Shown here one piece after another: positions 11,401 to 22,956 of a DNA stretch of 64,000 nt (within the stretch, counting starts at the first letter, position 1; every line of letters starts with the position of its first letter). The translations under genes were made by a program, and so were the position numbers. The stretch comes from Rugalucina vietnamica (taxonomy: Eukaryota; Mollusca; Bivalvia; Lucinida; Lucinidae): positions 51,860,856 through 51,924,855 of the forward strand of contig OZ024874.1 in NCBI GenBank assembly GCA_964017185.1, given 5' to 3'. The notes under the pieces were generated by a model. That model made no database searches. It worked only from the letters and a program-made list of their open reading frames with translations, and was not told the origin of the DNA.

Positions 11401-14400
11401 CAAAACTTGGGCTTTATTATATTGTGTTATTTATGAATTTTATTTTGTAGTTATCGTATATTTTATCTTTTGTAAAATATGTAGATATGGTAATGACAAT
11501 GTTGCTGCAAAAACAAACAGTACAATTAACGGTTGTAATTTGTTGCACTTTATTCAGCAAATGGTGTCTTTATTTTAGAAAGGGTAACTGTGGTTTTACA
11601 AACAAAGTCTTATCTTTTTAATTACATTTATAGATTCGAGACTTTATTCCAGGCGTTGGTCCTGTTATAAAAGAATATTACGGACATTATGTTGCACATC
11701 CAAAGAAACAAATAAAGACTGTTTTCAACTTCTCAGCGGAGCATGGTCATGTAAGTTTATTTTCTGGAATTATACATAAACTATTTCTTCTGGACACAGA
11801 CATATTAAGAAAACAAGTCGCAACAGCGTCGACTTCACGTCTTTCAAACAGAGCGGCAATGCTTCAAAGTTCATGTAACACGTTAGGTTGTTCACAAAAA
11901 TAGTACATGTACATGTGTACACAAATTTAAGTCATTACGAAGCCTTTTGAAAATAAAGTACCATTAAGGCATATTCCTACTTTTTTGAAAAAAAAAAAAA
12001 AAAAGATTCAAAACAACTATTTCTATATTATCTTAACGCCTGTTTGTTGTATACACTAACATCATATTTAGCCAACAAACAACTACGGAGCGCCCTGTAG
12101 CCAATTGAACAAGAAAGACTTTATCAACAACTGCAACTACTCTGCTGCCTTTGATCTTCTTAACTTCATTTATGGAGGAAATCTTACAGTAAGAAAAGTT
12201 TAAAATTACAGTAAGATCTTTTAGAAGCATGAGTCAAGGACAAGAAGAGTCTTTGTTTTATTTCTTGTATTGGAAAGCAAAATATGCCTATGTGTCTCTA
12301 AAAAGCGCAAGTGACGTAAAATATAATACCTACGAATCTGGGGACACCCCACCATCGGATTTGGTATACGTATGCTGATCGTATATATATATATCTATCT
12401 GACAGATTGTCGTCTGATGGTGTCGCGATGTCACTTAATTTACCGGAAATCATACATAAAAAGAAATTTCAGAAGAGTGATGGCCTCGAAAGCAATGTTT
12501 TCAGTTTAACCATAAATACTGCTTGAAATTAATTGTTGTAGACCTAAATTACAGAGTGTTATATCAGACTTTATGATTTAACTTTTTCAGAAGCCTACAT
12601 CTGATGCTAAGCAAGCAGGACAGGTACATACATGAAAAAGATGAAAATTTCTTCGTTAGAAAAATTTCAACCGCGAAGCATAACATACTTTTCTCGAGCC
12701 CTGATTTCGTCGCCGTACAACGTCAGCAATGGGTGAATTAAAATAAATGTTATAATAATTGATTCAATAATATTGATTCTTTTAAAAGCTATTACTTATA
12801 ATTTATATATATATAATCAAAGGGGAGTAACCCAATTAATTAATATATATTTCTTTTTATGTTTCTACAATTTATTATCTAGAACTTTGTAGAAGAATGT
12901 CATTGATTATTTTTATCACTGTTATATAATTTAGAAGTATAGAAAATTCTATGAGCACTTTGTGGATAATTCCAGATGAAAATGGAGTGAGTGTTTTTTT
13001 TTACCATAAGTTAAAAATATATTTAGGACTATGTATACTGAGATCTCGAAGGGTCTAGTGGACTCTCGTTTAGTCTTGATGGTCGTTGCGGCCTTGAATT
13101 CTCTCTGGAGAATTCTAAATTCTCTTTGGAGAATTTAAAAGAACTTTCGTTTAGTTCGTTTCTTTTCTAGAGAAAAGTTTATTATATCATTCTCTAGAAA
13201 CCTGGAGAATTTCCTTAGATGTATAAATATAGGTCCCAATTCAGTCGTAGGTATTCAGAAATTTTAAGTGGTTTAAAGTATATAATTTTGGTTGTTTCAC
13301 TAGTGTTTTGGATTAGAATAAAAGTGTGGATTAAAATATACATGTGCTCATATTCTGGTTACTGGATTGTGGACTTACATTTGAGGGACAAGGACTTATT
13401 TGACATTAACTTTGTAAGTTATTTATTTATTTATTTACTTATCTGTTTGTTTGTTTGTATGTATTTGCAGCATTTATTTGTTTGATTAAATATTGTTAAG
13501 TTTAAATTACTTGGTTGTTTTTCGCTGTACCTGTCTAGTTACGCTAGGTCGTAACAATAAAATTCACTTGTTTCATTCAGTAAATCTAAATAAATTTAAC
13601 GACATGGCATGATTCTACGATTTTTACTGTTATGTTTTTCACCTAGTGTTTAAACAATGCTTAATGCTCGAGCCATGACTAAATTCCTGTTCGAACCATT
13701 TCTGTTGTCGACGAAAACTTAACATGTGATAATTTTTTCTTTCTCCTTAACACAGATGCAGAAATTTGACCAGATGGAGTTCTTTGTTCCTACCCCGTCT
13801 GACTATGGTATCGACGACATGGGATTCATTTATGTTCCCGTGGCTTGCTTGAATGGAACAAAAAGTAAGAAATATTAACGTTACTCAGTTTGTCTGGACA
13901 ACCTCACGGTTTTGTAGCAGCAGAACGACATGCTTGTAAACTGCAGTTAGTGATCTCTTTTCCGGCTGAAGTATTTTAAATAATTTCTATAATTCTTATT
14001 ATTGTTAAACTAATATTCTGTTTTTCTTACGTCGCTCTTGCATTTATCAGAAACTTAGAAGAGTGTTTATGTTATCCTTTCCTTTTTAGAATGTAAGCTC
14101 CATATAGCTTTTCATGGCTGTGAAATGGGCAGGTAAGTCTACCACAACGTACCATCTTGTCTCTCAGAAGATTTATGATTGGCATTTGTGCTATATTCAT
14201 CCCGTTACTTCTTTGTATTACTTCTGTTTACATACTGAAACTGTGGATGTATTAAATGTTGTTGACAACGATTTTTCCAGATTCTTTTCATTATTTACCG
14301 TTCTCAAATTGTAGCATGCTACACACGTGTCTGTTTTGATATCTTTTTTCTTTTACTTCATTTTTAAACAGTCACATTGTTATTATCTTTAATTGCAGTT

Positions 14401-15034
14401 GACTTAAAAATAGGAATATGGAAGGCCCGGGGAAAGCCGCGACAATAAAAAAAACCGTAGCCCTGTTTACAACAGAACCTTTCCGCTTTATTTTTTTTAA
14501 TTATTATTTTTATTTATTTTATTTTATTTTTTTTTTTTTCAGAAAATATATCAACGATGACTACATTCGCCATGGAGGGTATAATGAAGTTGCCGACCTC
14601 AACGACATCATAATTCTATATCCACAAGCTATCAAAACCGAGGTCCCTGTGAACCCAGAAGGTTGCTGGGATTGGTGGGGCTACACTGGGGTGACATATG
14701 GCAAGTAAAATACTGCATACGCGTTTTTGCAAGTCAAACAAATGGCAGGGTTAGGGGATTTAAATATTAGAGAGGAATACCCCCAAAAAAAAGAATAAAT
14801 GAAGGCATGTATGGATTTTTTTACACTCGTAAATGGAAAATTCATACCGATTCACGTTTAGTATAATATATTAAATTGCATAAAATATTGGACAATGTTG
14901 AAGATATCGTTTGGTTAAAGGGTCCTTTATTTTGATTTGATGATTAAAGCATTTTGTATTTGACTATTTTAGCAATAAAGGAGGGATTTCAGCCAGCTGG
15001 TATTATGAGCATGATTGACAGAATCACTGGATAA
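8489..15034 (+). CDS. Secreted PHB-depolymerase-type esterase, gene 2 of 4
   Basis: Ten exons: 8489-8588, 9060-9182, 11140-11340, 11653-11750, 12072-12188, 12591-12623, 13756-13864, 14090-14132, 14543-14700, 14973-15034 (TAA), giving 347 codons. I chose ATG 8489 over the in-frame ATG at 8414 because it makes exon 1 exactly 100 nt, as in genes 1 and 3, and places a signal peptide (MSKMYLAVFICSM...) at the start. Active-site candidates are Ser49 in GISSG, Asp136 in KADTIV, His172 in AEHGH and the FHGC loop at Cys271, then GCWDWWGYTG. Exon 2 is almost identical in protein to that of gene 1, so these two appear to be the closest pair. Exon 7 is 12 nt shorter than in gene 1. Intron 9 begins with GC (14701). 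Intron 2 contains a broken Penelope-like element. AATAAA occurs at 15061-15066 and 15230-15235. Confidence 0.93.
8760..8856. mobile_element. Short inverted-repeat element (ATTAACATTCGC ends)
   Basis: Begins near TTCCATTCATTAACATTCGC and ends GGACCTTGCAAATGTTAAT, the near reverse complement. The same element lies at 29026-29096 in another esterase intron. No coding capacity. It lies in intron 1 of gene 2. Confidence 0.65.
9301..10833 (+). mobile_element. 5'-truncated Penelope-like retroelement, copy 1
   Basis: Homology to the longer copy at 30696-32924 starts abruptly at TCAGAATGTGTG, about half-way through the reverse transcriptase, and runs to the shared 3' end CCTACTTGTACCTTT. The coding part ends near 10217. 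The 3' part holds the conserved block GTAAAACCGGTTTAAGCCC and the CTGAGTGGCCACCTATTGGG segment also found alone elsewhere in this window. It sits in intron 2 of esterase gene 2 in the same direction as the gene. 5' truncation is what target-primed reverse transcription is expected to leave. Confidence 0.88.
9304..10217 (+). pseudogene. Reverse transcriptase remnant (Penelope-like)
   Basis: The 3' half of a reverse transcriptase. It retains motif B (GIPMGTNCAPLVADL) and the downstream thumb-like region with FLDLHLSVANG and RRHYELISKYNVGLKTL. Three lesions are visible: truncation at the 5' end, one extra base near 9357 (GGAGACC where copy 2 has GGGACC), and TAA at 9519-9521 exactly where the Tyr codon of the YLDD catalytic motif should be. 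It cannot make an active enzyme. Confidence 0.85.
13080..13220. repeat. Cluster of short GAGAATT inverted repeats
   Basis: Several alternating TTCTC and GAGAA blocks (TCTGGAGAATTC, TCTTTGGAGAATTT, TCTAGAGAAAAG, TCTCTAGAAACC) in intron 6 of gene 2. This could form small hairpins. No function can be assigned. The remaining intron sequence, 12624-13755, shows nothing else I recognise. Confidence 0.4.
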
Positions 15035-16019
15035 TTCAGACTACACACTGCTGTTAGACCAATAAACGGATTAGAACAGGACCTACACGATGATCATTGT
15101 CGTTGGTAGCAAGATATTACCAAACCAGAATTGTTTAAATTACAAAAGCAAAAACAGTCAGTTAAAATATAAGTAGTGAGGCTTTAACTGATGTTGTTAC
15201 TATGAGCTTTTGCTAGTTGATTTTACTTAAATAAATGACGTTAAGTTCAATTTAATTATCTTTTCATTGATTTGTCTATTTATTTATTTATCATCAAACA
15301 GCACCAGTATACCTTTAAATCAAATGATCGCTAAGGATCAGAAAACGCAATCAGCATATAAAAGTATTCATGCACGAGCGACAACTCACAGTCTTCCATC
15401 ACATAATGAGCAGTGCGATGATAAAAGAGGCAATGAATATAAAAAGAATAAAAATATCCATTATATGTTCGTTTAGTTTAGTATTTCATGTATAAACGGG
15501 TTAAATTGTGTAACACAGGGGTGAGATTCCTAGCACCGTCTTGAAAGAACACTTCCGAACACTTACAAATTCCAGATCGCTCCAAGGCGATACTTCTGTT
15601 GTGGTTCCATTTGTTTTATGTTTTGTAGTCGAATTTTTGTGCTGTTTGAACCTTAATATGTACGTTTTCATATTTTATACAAGTTCGGATAACTGAGTGG
15701 TCGCCTATTGGGAAATATCTGCTCACTCGGTTTATGTTTTCTAAGTATGGTTACCTTATTGTCAATTTAGTTTTTCCCACCTTGGTTTTTGGAATGGGAA
15801 TTTCTTTCTGATTGTGCCTTTTCCTGATCATTGCCTACTTGTACCTTTTTCTGAAATCACTAAGGTCAATGGCTGGCATATTTTCTAACCTCAAAACATT
15901 AGGTCTACATGACAAAGCAGGAAACAAGAAAATAGGTCGCTGTGATAAGGATGAAAGAGTTTTCAATTTAATCGCAGATAGGTATATTTTGCACATTCGT
16001 AGATATAAAATATTTGACA
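15035..16019. other. Spacer between esterase genes 2 and 3
   Basis: Contains two possible polyadenylation signals for gene 2 (15061 and 15230), about 300 bases of unremarkable AT-rich DNA, and a Penelope-like 3' tail at 15573-15850 that ends about 170 bases before the start codon of gene 3. The promoter of gene 3 must therefore lie in or right beside retroelement-derived DNA. Confidence 0.6.
15573..15850 (+). mobile_element. Penelope-like 3' tail, tail-only copy
   Basis: Begins at GATCGCTCCAAGGCGATACT and ends CCTACTTGTACCTTTTT, the same 3' end as the longer copies at 9301 and 30696. No coding part is present. It lies just upstream of esterase gene 3. Confidence 0.85.
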
Positions 16020-19000
16020 ATGTTTCGTTTCGTTGTATTTTGCGCATTACCTATCGTTTCTTGTGCTGGATTCTTACTAGACACGTTCTTTGGGAGTAGC
16101 TCCAACGTTAGCCACCTACGTAAGTCTTTAAATTTGTACATGTATTTTTGTTATTTCTAAGTCGTACTGTGTCTTTTACATAAAACGAAATCACATAGTG
16201 CTTGTGTGCAATAAGAGTATTGGCAGAGCTATACAAAGACCATTGTCAGTTATCATGAAAGGCTTTTAAAGCACCGCCATAATGGTTTACGTACATCTAT
16301 GTAGAAGCTTCTAGGTAAGAATGTCCCCTTCCCAAGTTCTTTCTGTCTTGCAGTGTCTAAATGAGGACGCCGATGTAAAACTTTAATACTTGTAAGTATT
16401 ACATAGTGACAATGCAATCAAACCAGGAATGTGCTAGACCTGAAAACACTGAAAACAACAACAACAACAACAACAACAAAAAAAAAAACAAAAAAACAAA
16501 AAAACAAAAAAAAAAACAAAAAACAAAAAAAAAACATGTTTTTGATCACGCATCGCTGCAAGTTTGGGCATGTCTGTGATCTTCAAGAAAAATCAGTCTT
16601 CGTGATAAAATAAGCGCATCGTACATTTTAGCAATTATTTTATATTCCCGTATATTTTACAGATCATTACAATGTTGATAAGAGCCAGATCTCAGTGTCG
16701 GGGGTATCCTCTGGTGCAGCCTTCGCCACACAGATACACGTGATCTACTCCAGCCACATCATGGGGGTCGGGATGATTGCAGGAAGTAAGATCGCTGTGA
16801 AATGGTTCATTACGAAAACTTGCCCATGCAATAAAATGGGGAAAAATGAAATTTTTATTTGAAAAGTTTTGACATTTTAGCATTTTTTCTCAAAACATTC
16901 ATTATGGGGAGGTGTTAGAAAACTATATTTTGAGTAAAAATAGAAATAAACAGTACACTCATGTAAACTCCAAATGACCTTTAAGATGTGGGGTATAAGG
17001 GGACATTCGTTGCATAGATATGTTTGCATGATGATGTTTCTCCTTTTTCTAGCTCACTGATTTTGCTTTCCTCCCAAGATAGGTTGGTGTATGAAATTTC
17101 AAATCAAAATCGGTGTGATCTATCTATTTCATATTTGGTTTGTTGAAAGTAGTTAACTTTCAGCGTCAACGTGTGAGAATCCACACACTGTAGAACATTA
17201 ACAAGTAAAGCGTTAGAATAGAGTCAAAACACATTTAGCCTTAGGCTAAAAAGGCTAGTTTTTAAAGTGCTTCCAAAAAAAATTGCTGTACCTCGGGTTT
17301 TCCAACAGAGGGTATAGTACCACAACCATGTTCAGAAATGATCTGTCAAATGAACAAAATGCAGCGAAAATGTTCCTGTATTTATTTAAAGTTCCATACG
17401 CATGTACTGGTGGGTTCAGCGTAGCTACTGCACTGACTTCATGCATGAAGATGCCCTCCCTGGTATCCACAACCTATCTAGAAACACTAACCAACAGCGC
17501 TGATGTCCTTGGCACCATTGACAATACGGCTCATCTTAGTAATGATCGCATCTGGATTTTCGACGGCATTAATGATACTAAAGTTAATCCAGGTAGTACT
17601 TTATCAATTTATTTCATTGGTTTTGAAAGTTCACTTTAAAAGCCAGTGTTGCGATGCATGAAAATGCATGCACCATTAAAACGGTAAGTAGTATAGGGAA
17701 GGTAAGTGAAAGTCAGGACCTAAATGTATACAATTCAAAAATAATAAACTAATCAAGGGACATTTATTATTAGATTTCGGCGTGGCTGTCTCTTTTTTGT
17801 TGGCTCTCAGCAGTAAAGCTGCAGTTTTACTTTATAATATTTCTTCTTTCACTGAGTGCACGTCATTGACATGCATGCCTTTATTGCAGGCATTGGCGCA
17901 AAAATCAAGGATTTCTATGCACACTACAATCACGACCCGACGACAAATATCAAGACGGTTTTCAACATCCCTGCTGAACACGGTGTGGTATGTATTGTCG
18001 GTTATTGCTGCAATTTTGAATTTAAAACAAAAACAAAAAAATAAGAGATGTCAATTTTTAAAGATAACTAAAATGCGCAGATTCCAACGCACGTTTATTT
18101 CATTCACAACTGGCAAAGTATTATGATTTGTAGTGTCAATGGCTCGTACATCCTATTTTGACTACAAATTATCTTCGTTTTAATGGCATCAAACAAACAT
18201 TAACTCGTTTAAGCCTGGCGTCATTTTTGTGTGGCATATGCAAACAGCATATCCCCGGATGTGACGCCGCATAACGCGGCGTCCCATCCGGGGATATTCT
18301 GTTTGCTTAAAGTAATTTCATCGAAAAATGGAATAAAAATTCAAGACCACTCCTGACGCCCCTAATAATAGCACTGGACTCGTCCAAATGATAACAATTG
18401 GAGAGTCCATTCGTCATAATTGGAATTACGGTCGTTTTACCATTCTAGCCCACTAACAACTACGGTGCTGCATGTGACAAATTTTCTCCAAGCACGGCTT
18501 ACCTGAACAACTGCAACTTTTCTGCTGCTTATCATCTCCTAAATCACATTTATGGTGGACAACTATTGGTAACCTTTCAGTTATGTTATAAAACAATTAA
18601 ATACGACATGCTTTAAATCGTGCTACAGTCAAATGATGCATCAAGGCGCGAGTGGTTTGTCAACGACTTGAATTTATATATGTGTATGACGTCTTGAATT
18701 CATATGACCCGGTTTCAGAAAATAGTCTATATGAATGGGATGTGAATTTCGACCACGATTATTTTGAGATTAAAGTCACTGTCTGAACAAGTCTTTAGCG
18801 AAAACTATAACCAGATCTATATCATGAATATCATTTTTTTTTTCAGGAGCCAAAGCCGAATGCAGTAGCTAAGGGACAGGTTAGAATGAGTTTATTCAAT
18901 TTTAGTTTGCATGTCTTTTTGAAGAATAAACAGGTTAACGGAGACATTTATGAAGCGTGATTACATATTGGTTACCAAAGACTCATATTCAGCAAAACAT

Positions 19001-21064
19001 AACCCAAAAAGCACACAAACTAAATGGCAGTTTACCGCCAGTAGTGACTGCTGAAGTAAAGAATCCGCGGAATGCGAGAGTAGCAACAAATACGTTTAAC
19101 AAGGTTTCTGGCTTTCGTTGCCAGTATTCAAAGGTCCCTGGCGAGGATTTATTACCCAAAATTGTACAATTTGACCCACCTTCTGTGAATGGCGTTGCTG
19201 CGTCCAAAGGATCTATTAATGTAATGTATGGGGAGTCGAAATGGCATTTTAGACTCAATTGTCATATCGTCAGTTTCAAGCTCTGACATTACTTATTCTT
19301 GTAGTTGCTTGAGTTCAAGCAAAGTGATGTATTCCACCTATCGACACCACATATGTTCAGCATGGACAACACTGGATATATATTTGTGCCCAGGGGTTGT
19401 GCGGATAAATCCAAGGGTAATGAAATGCATATGTAGCAGTTTTAAATAACTACATGTTACCATTTGCATTTGCGATTACATATAAAGAGACAAAAATCGA
19501 CAGAGGAATTTACTCGCAAATAACATACCCGTACAACAATATGCTTCATTGCAACCTAAATTTTGGATAGAAACTATTTATGCACGAATAACAGGTAGAT
19601 TTACAACTATAAATTTCACTGTCCATCACTTATGCAAATATGAGCTTAATTTTGAATACGTTTTGCAAAAGAAAGGAAAATACGACTATTAGTAAACAGA
19701 CACGCACAATTTAAATGGAAATAGTCAGACTATTCTTTTTCCTGAAACACGAAATAATCGTTCATTTTCAAAACTTGAATGTTTTCAGCGTATTTTGTAC
19801 ATCGCTACGTCGAGCTACAGTTACTTGCGTCAGTTGAATGAAATGCCTATTATCTTTATAGCATGCAAGTTACATGTGGCATTCCATGGCTGCAAGATGG
19901 GACGGTAAGATTACTTTACATGTTTTATTTTATCTTGAATTTAGGAATTAGATTAGATTTCATTTAGAATGCCCATTTACATTTTGATGTAAAGTTACAT
20001 TTGAGCTACACAATAAAATGTTTAAACCTTCTTTGTTACACTTAAGTTACACAGAGGTGTAATATTTTACGCGTCATGAAGGCCCGCAATAGAAAATAAG
20101 CACTTTCACATAAAATATTACGGATGCAATAAAATGCCAAAATAGTTTGATGTAACCCTAAAACCGCATTGGCTGTTAAGGCTGCGTTTTTAACGAGGCA
20201 AATGTTGTGTCTAAATTTTATAAGATCTGTGCAATAAGTTCTGTATTTAGAGATACAGTGGGAGATAAATTCGTTCGTCACGCTGGGTATAACGAGGTTG
20301 GTGGACTCAATGACATTATCATTCTCTACCCACAAGTTGACAGCCGACTGATGAGTGCAAACCCAGAGGGATGCTGGGACTGGTGGGGTTACACTGGTCT
20401 AACATTTGGTAATTCACCTATTAATTAATTCTTGCATGCTGAGCATTATGAAAACTTGCCCATGCAATAAACAGATATTTTTAGCTTTAAAAATTGAAAA
20501 TTTTCTGCTGAAAAATTTTGATATTTTTCATATTTTTGCTCAAAGCATAGATTGTGGGCACACGTTACCCACAATCTATGTTTTTGAGCAAAATAAGAAA
20601 AATAAATATATCCCTGCATACCCCAGTTTTGTTATATAAAAGTGGGGTTCAAGGGGTATAAATTACATGGACATACATTTTAATTATTATCCTGATGGAA
20701 TTTAAGTTATCCATTTGGTTAGATGCGTTGTTAACAACACAATGGCATTCCTCCTTACAGATAAAAAAAGAACATGGCGATGACAAAGAAAATGCAGCCA
20801 TGTTCCATGAATACAAGTATTCTCTTGGTACTATCTTGCTCTCTGCAAAGAAACTAAAATATGACACCAAATTCGGATGACTACCTACGAAAATATGCTA
20901 AATCTAGAAGCAAAGAGTGAACATCTTCTCATATACTCTCATTTACAGCTGTCATTCCTTACACAAAACAAACAATTTTCATCATCGTTTCATCTGTTTC
21001 AGCAACCAAGAACGGGTTCCAACCAACGGCTATCAAGAGAATGATCGACATTATAACTGGCTAG
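16020..21064 (+). CDS. Secreted PHB-depolymerase-type esterase, gene 3 of 4
   Basis: Ten exons: 16020-16119, 16663-16785, 17392-17592, 17890-17987, 18449-18568, 18847-18879, 19305-19416, 19862-19904, 20251-20408, 21003-21064 (TAG), giving 349 codons. Exon 1 is easy to miss because other frames are longer there. I accept it because it encodes MFRFVVFCALPIVSCAG, a signal-peptide-like start, is exactly 100 nt like those of genes 1 and 2, and ends in CCTAC|gtaagt in the right phase. Active-site candidates are Ser49 in GVSSG, Asp136 in INDTKV, His172 in AEHGV and the FHGC loop at Cys273, then GCWDWWGYTG. The third-exon acceptor is TTAAAG rather than CAG. Exon 5 is one codon longer than in the other genes. 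AATAAA lies at 21139-21144. Confidence 0.9.
16455..16535. repeat. A-rich simple repeat (CAA)n then AAAAAC-type
   Basis: About eight CAA units are followed by A runs split by single C bases, in intron 1 of gene 3. It makes a Lys/Thr-rich false ORF (16431-16613). Confidence 0.85.
16808..17030 (+). mobile_element. Degenerate CATTACGAAAACTTGCCC MITE
   Basis: Begins TTCATTACGAAAACTTGCCC and continues with the GAAATTTTTATTTG, CTCAAAACATTC and GGGGTATAAGGGGAC blocks of the family. The palindromic centre is shortened. It lies in intron 2 of gene 3. Confidence 0.65.
18200..18421 (+). mobile_element. TTAA-ended MITE with GACGCCGC hairpin
   Basis: Starts TTAACTCGTTTAAGCCTGGC. The hairpin CCCCGGATGTGACGCCGC / GCGGCGTCCCATCCGGGG is the best preserved in the window. 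The right end is less clear than in the copy at 34264-34491. It lies in intron 4 of gene 3. Confidence 0.75.
20446..20690 (+). mobile_element. CATTACGAAAACTTGCCC MITE, reference copy
   Basis: The least disturbed copy. The left end ATTATGAAAACTTGCCCATG and the reverse complement of the right end region (ATGTCCATGTAATTTATACC) are degenerate inverted repeats. In the middle GATTGTGGGCACACGTTACC runs straight into its reverse complement and then CTATGTTTTTGAGCAAAA. It lies in intron 9 of gene 3. Confidence 0.7.
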
Positions 21065-21493
21065 ATATTGGAGTACAGTGCAACGGACATGAAATATACA
21101 ATGATGTCCTTAGCTGGTATCAATTTGACTTGTGTCTTAATAAACTGTTTTCCAAAAATTGCGGCTTTCATTTACTACTGCCAGTGTTATTGTTATCTAA
21201 TCCTCTAGGCCCTTCCCTTACCAAAAGATCTAGGTTATGGTTAATTTCAGTTTCGGTCTTTGATAGTCCGTCACAATCCACTTTGATTTTGGCACTGACT
21301 GTACGTGGGACGACAGTATGTATGTACGATCTTTTTTTCTGTAAAGCAGGGAAAATGACTATTAAATACAATATTGTTTTAGTTTGAAAACCAGCGAAGG
21401 GTTGGTTTAAAATTAAGTAAGTGAAACCCAACCACGGTACATTGTATCATTGTATATGCCCATGCATTTAATGTATGCAGTTATGTTTCGTTA

Positions 21494-22660
21494 TGCAGCT
21501 TTCACACTTATCACGATTCGACCACGATTGGTATCGTGGTCTTCATCGTGGACCATGGACCAATCGGGACTATCGTATCCAATCTTATTAGATCGCATCA
21601 CATCTGGATGTCAATCGTGATAATCGGGCTAATCGTGGCCAATTTTTTGTCTGCCAAAAATTTTGCCACGATTACCACGATTGGCGGTACTATCGTGACC
21701 ATCGCATCAGATCGTATAACATCGTAACAAATCGCAACAAATCATGTTTCATCTTGTTCCAAAATCGCGGTGATCGGGATCGACCAAAACACCGCGATCT
21801 GTTGAGACGAGTTGCGATTTCCTACGAATTGTTAAGGTCTGTTACGATTCGAGAAAAATTGTCTCGCCCGATTAACTACGAGGCGATGCGAATGACTCCC
21901 GATAGGATACGATCTGATAGTTAATGCGATGAGACACGAAAAGCCACACTTTTGCCACGGATGCTTACGATCTGTTACGAATTATCAATACATTAAATAC
22001 ATCGGGTAAGATAAATGACTTTCATTCTTTGATCAACAATAGAGAAGTAAATATCTACTACGGTCATTTTCAGTATTAATTCGAAATCTGAAGGATGCCA
22101 GGAAATGGCAGCAGAGACAGGGGTAGAAAGGGGAAGGATAAGGCTTTATCATAAGCATGCAGTAATAATGCAAATGTCGCATTCTCGTCATTCTCAGCTC
22201 TTCCATAATTAAAAACGTAATGAGGTATATGTTTGTTTATGAAGTATATATACCAATCCTGGTCTTATCGTGACACAATCATGGCCACAATCACCAAAAA
22301 GTCAAGCCAACTATCGCAACACATCGTATCAGTTCTTGAGACTCGTACCAGAACGTATCTACGCGTATCAGTTCGCATCAAATCGCGGTCACGTATCGTG
22401 ATAATCGTGTCGGATCGCATTAGGATCGGGGGCTTAATCGTAATAGTCCTATCGGATCGCAACTAAACATATCTATCTGGGACCAATATCGTGTCACCAG
22501 ATTTTGACCGATCGCCGCCTTATCGTATCGGATCGCAACAGATCGTATCAAAACGCAATGGCTCGCAACAGAGCGTCAAACTTTGGCAAAATGTCCCGAT
22601 TCGCTACGATTTGTCAATCGTGGCATTTGTAACAGATCGTGCTCTAGTGTGAAAGCCGCA
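21494..22660. mobile_element. 1.17-kb inverted-repeat element built of ATCG-type motifs, TTA target duplication
   Basis: The left end TGCAGCTTTCACACT (21494) and the right end AGTGTGAAAGCCGCA (ends 22660) are inverted repeats with one mismatch. TTA flanks both sides (21491-21493 and 22661-22663), the target preference of PIF/Harbinger-type elements. The interior is unusual: mainly short words such as ATCGTG, GATCGCATC, ATCGTATC and CACGATT on both strands, with no transposase. It occupies most of the spacer between esterase genes 3 and 4. Confidence 0.82.
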
Positions 22661-22956
22661 TTACTGGGCTAATTTCTATTATCTATACACTATTTTATGT
22701 TATAAATAAATGTCATTCATGTTAGACAATCAAAACAACTGAAACTTCATTTAAAGAGAAACATACAATGCCAAAGTATAATAAAAGGTCAATTTGTAGT
22801 ATGTGGGAGAGAATGAAATGACAAAAATCTGCCTTTTTCTGATAAGTTGCTTATCATAAAGAACAATGCTTATATTGAGCCTCCGCGCTGCGGTTCGCTC
22901 AGTTTATTGTATGATAAGAAGGCTGTCAGACAGACAAAAACAGACACACAAGAATA

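Noticed and set aside
22233-22466. Complementary ORFs on both strands rich in Arg, Ser and Ile
   Set aside because: They arise from ATCG-type words inside the inverted-repeat element at 21494-22660.
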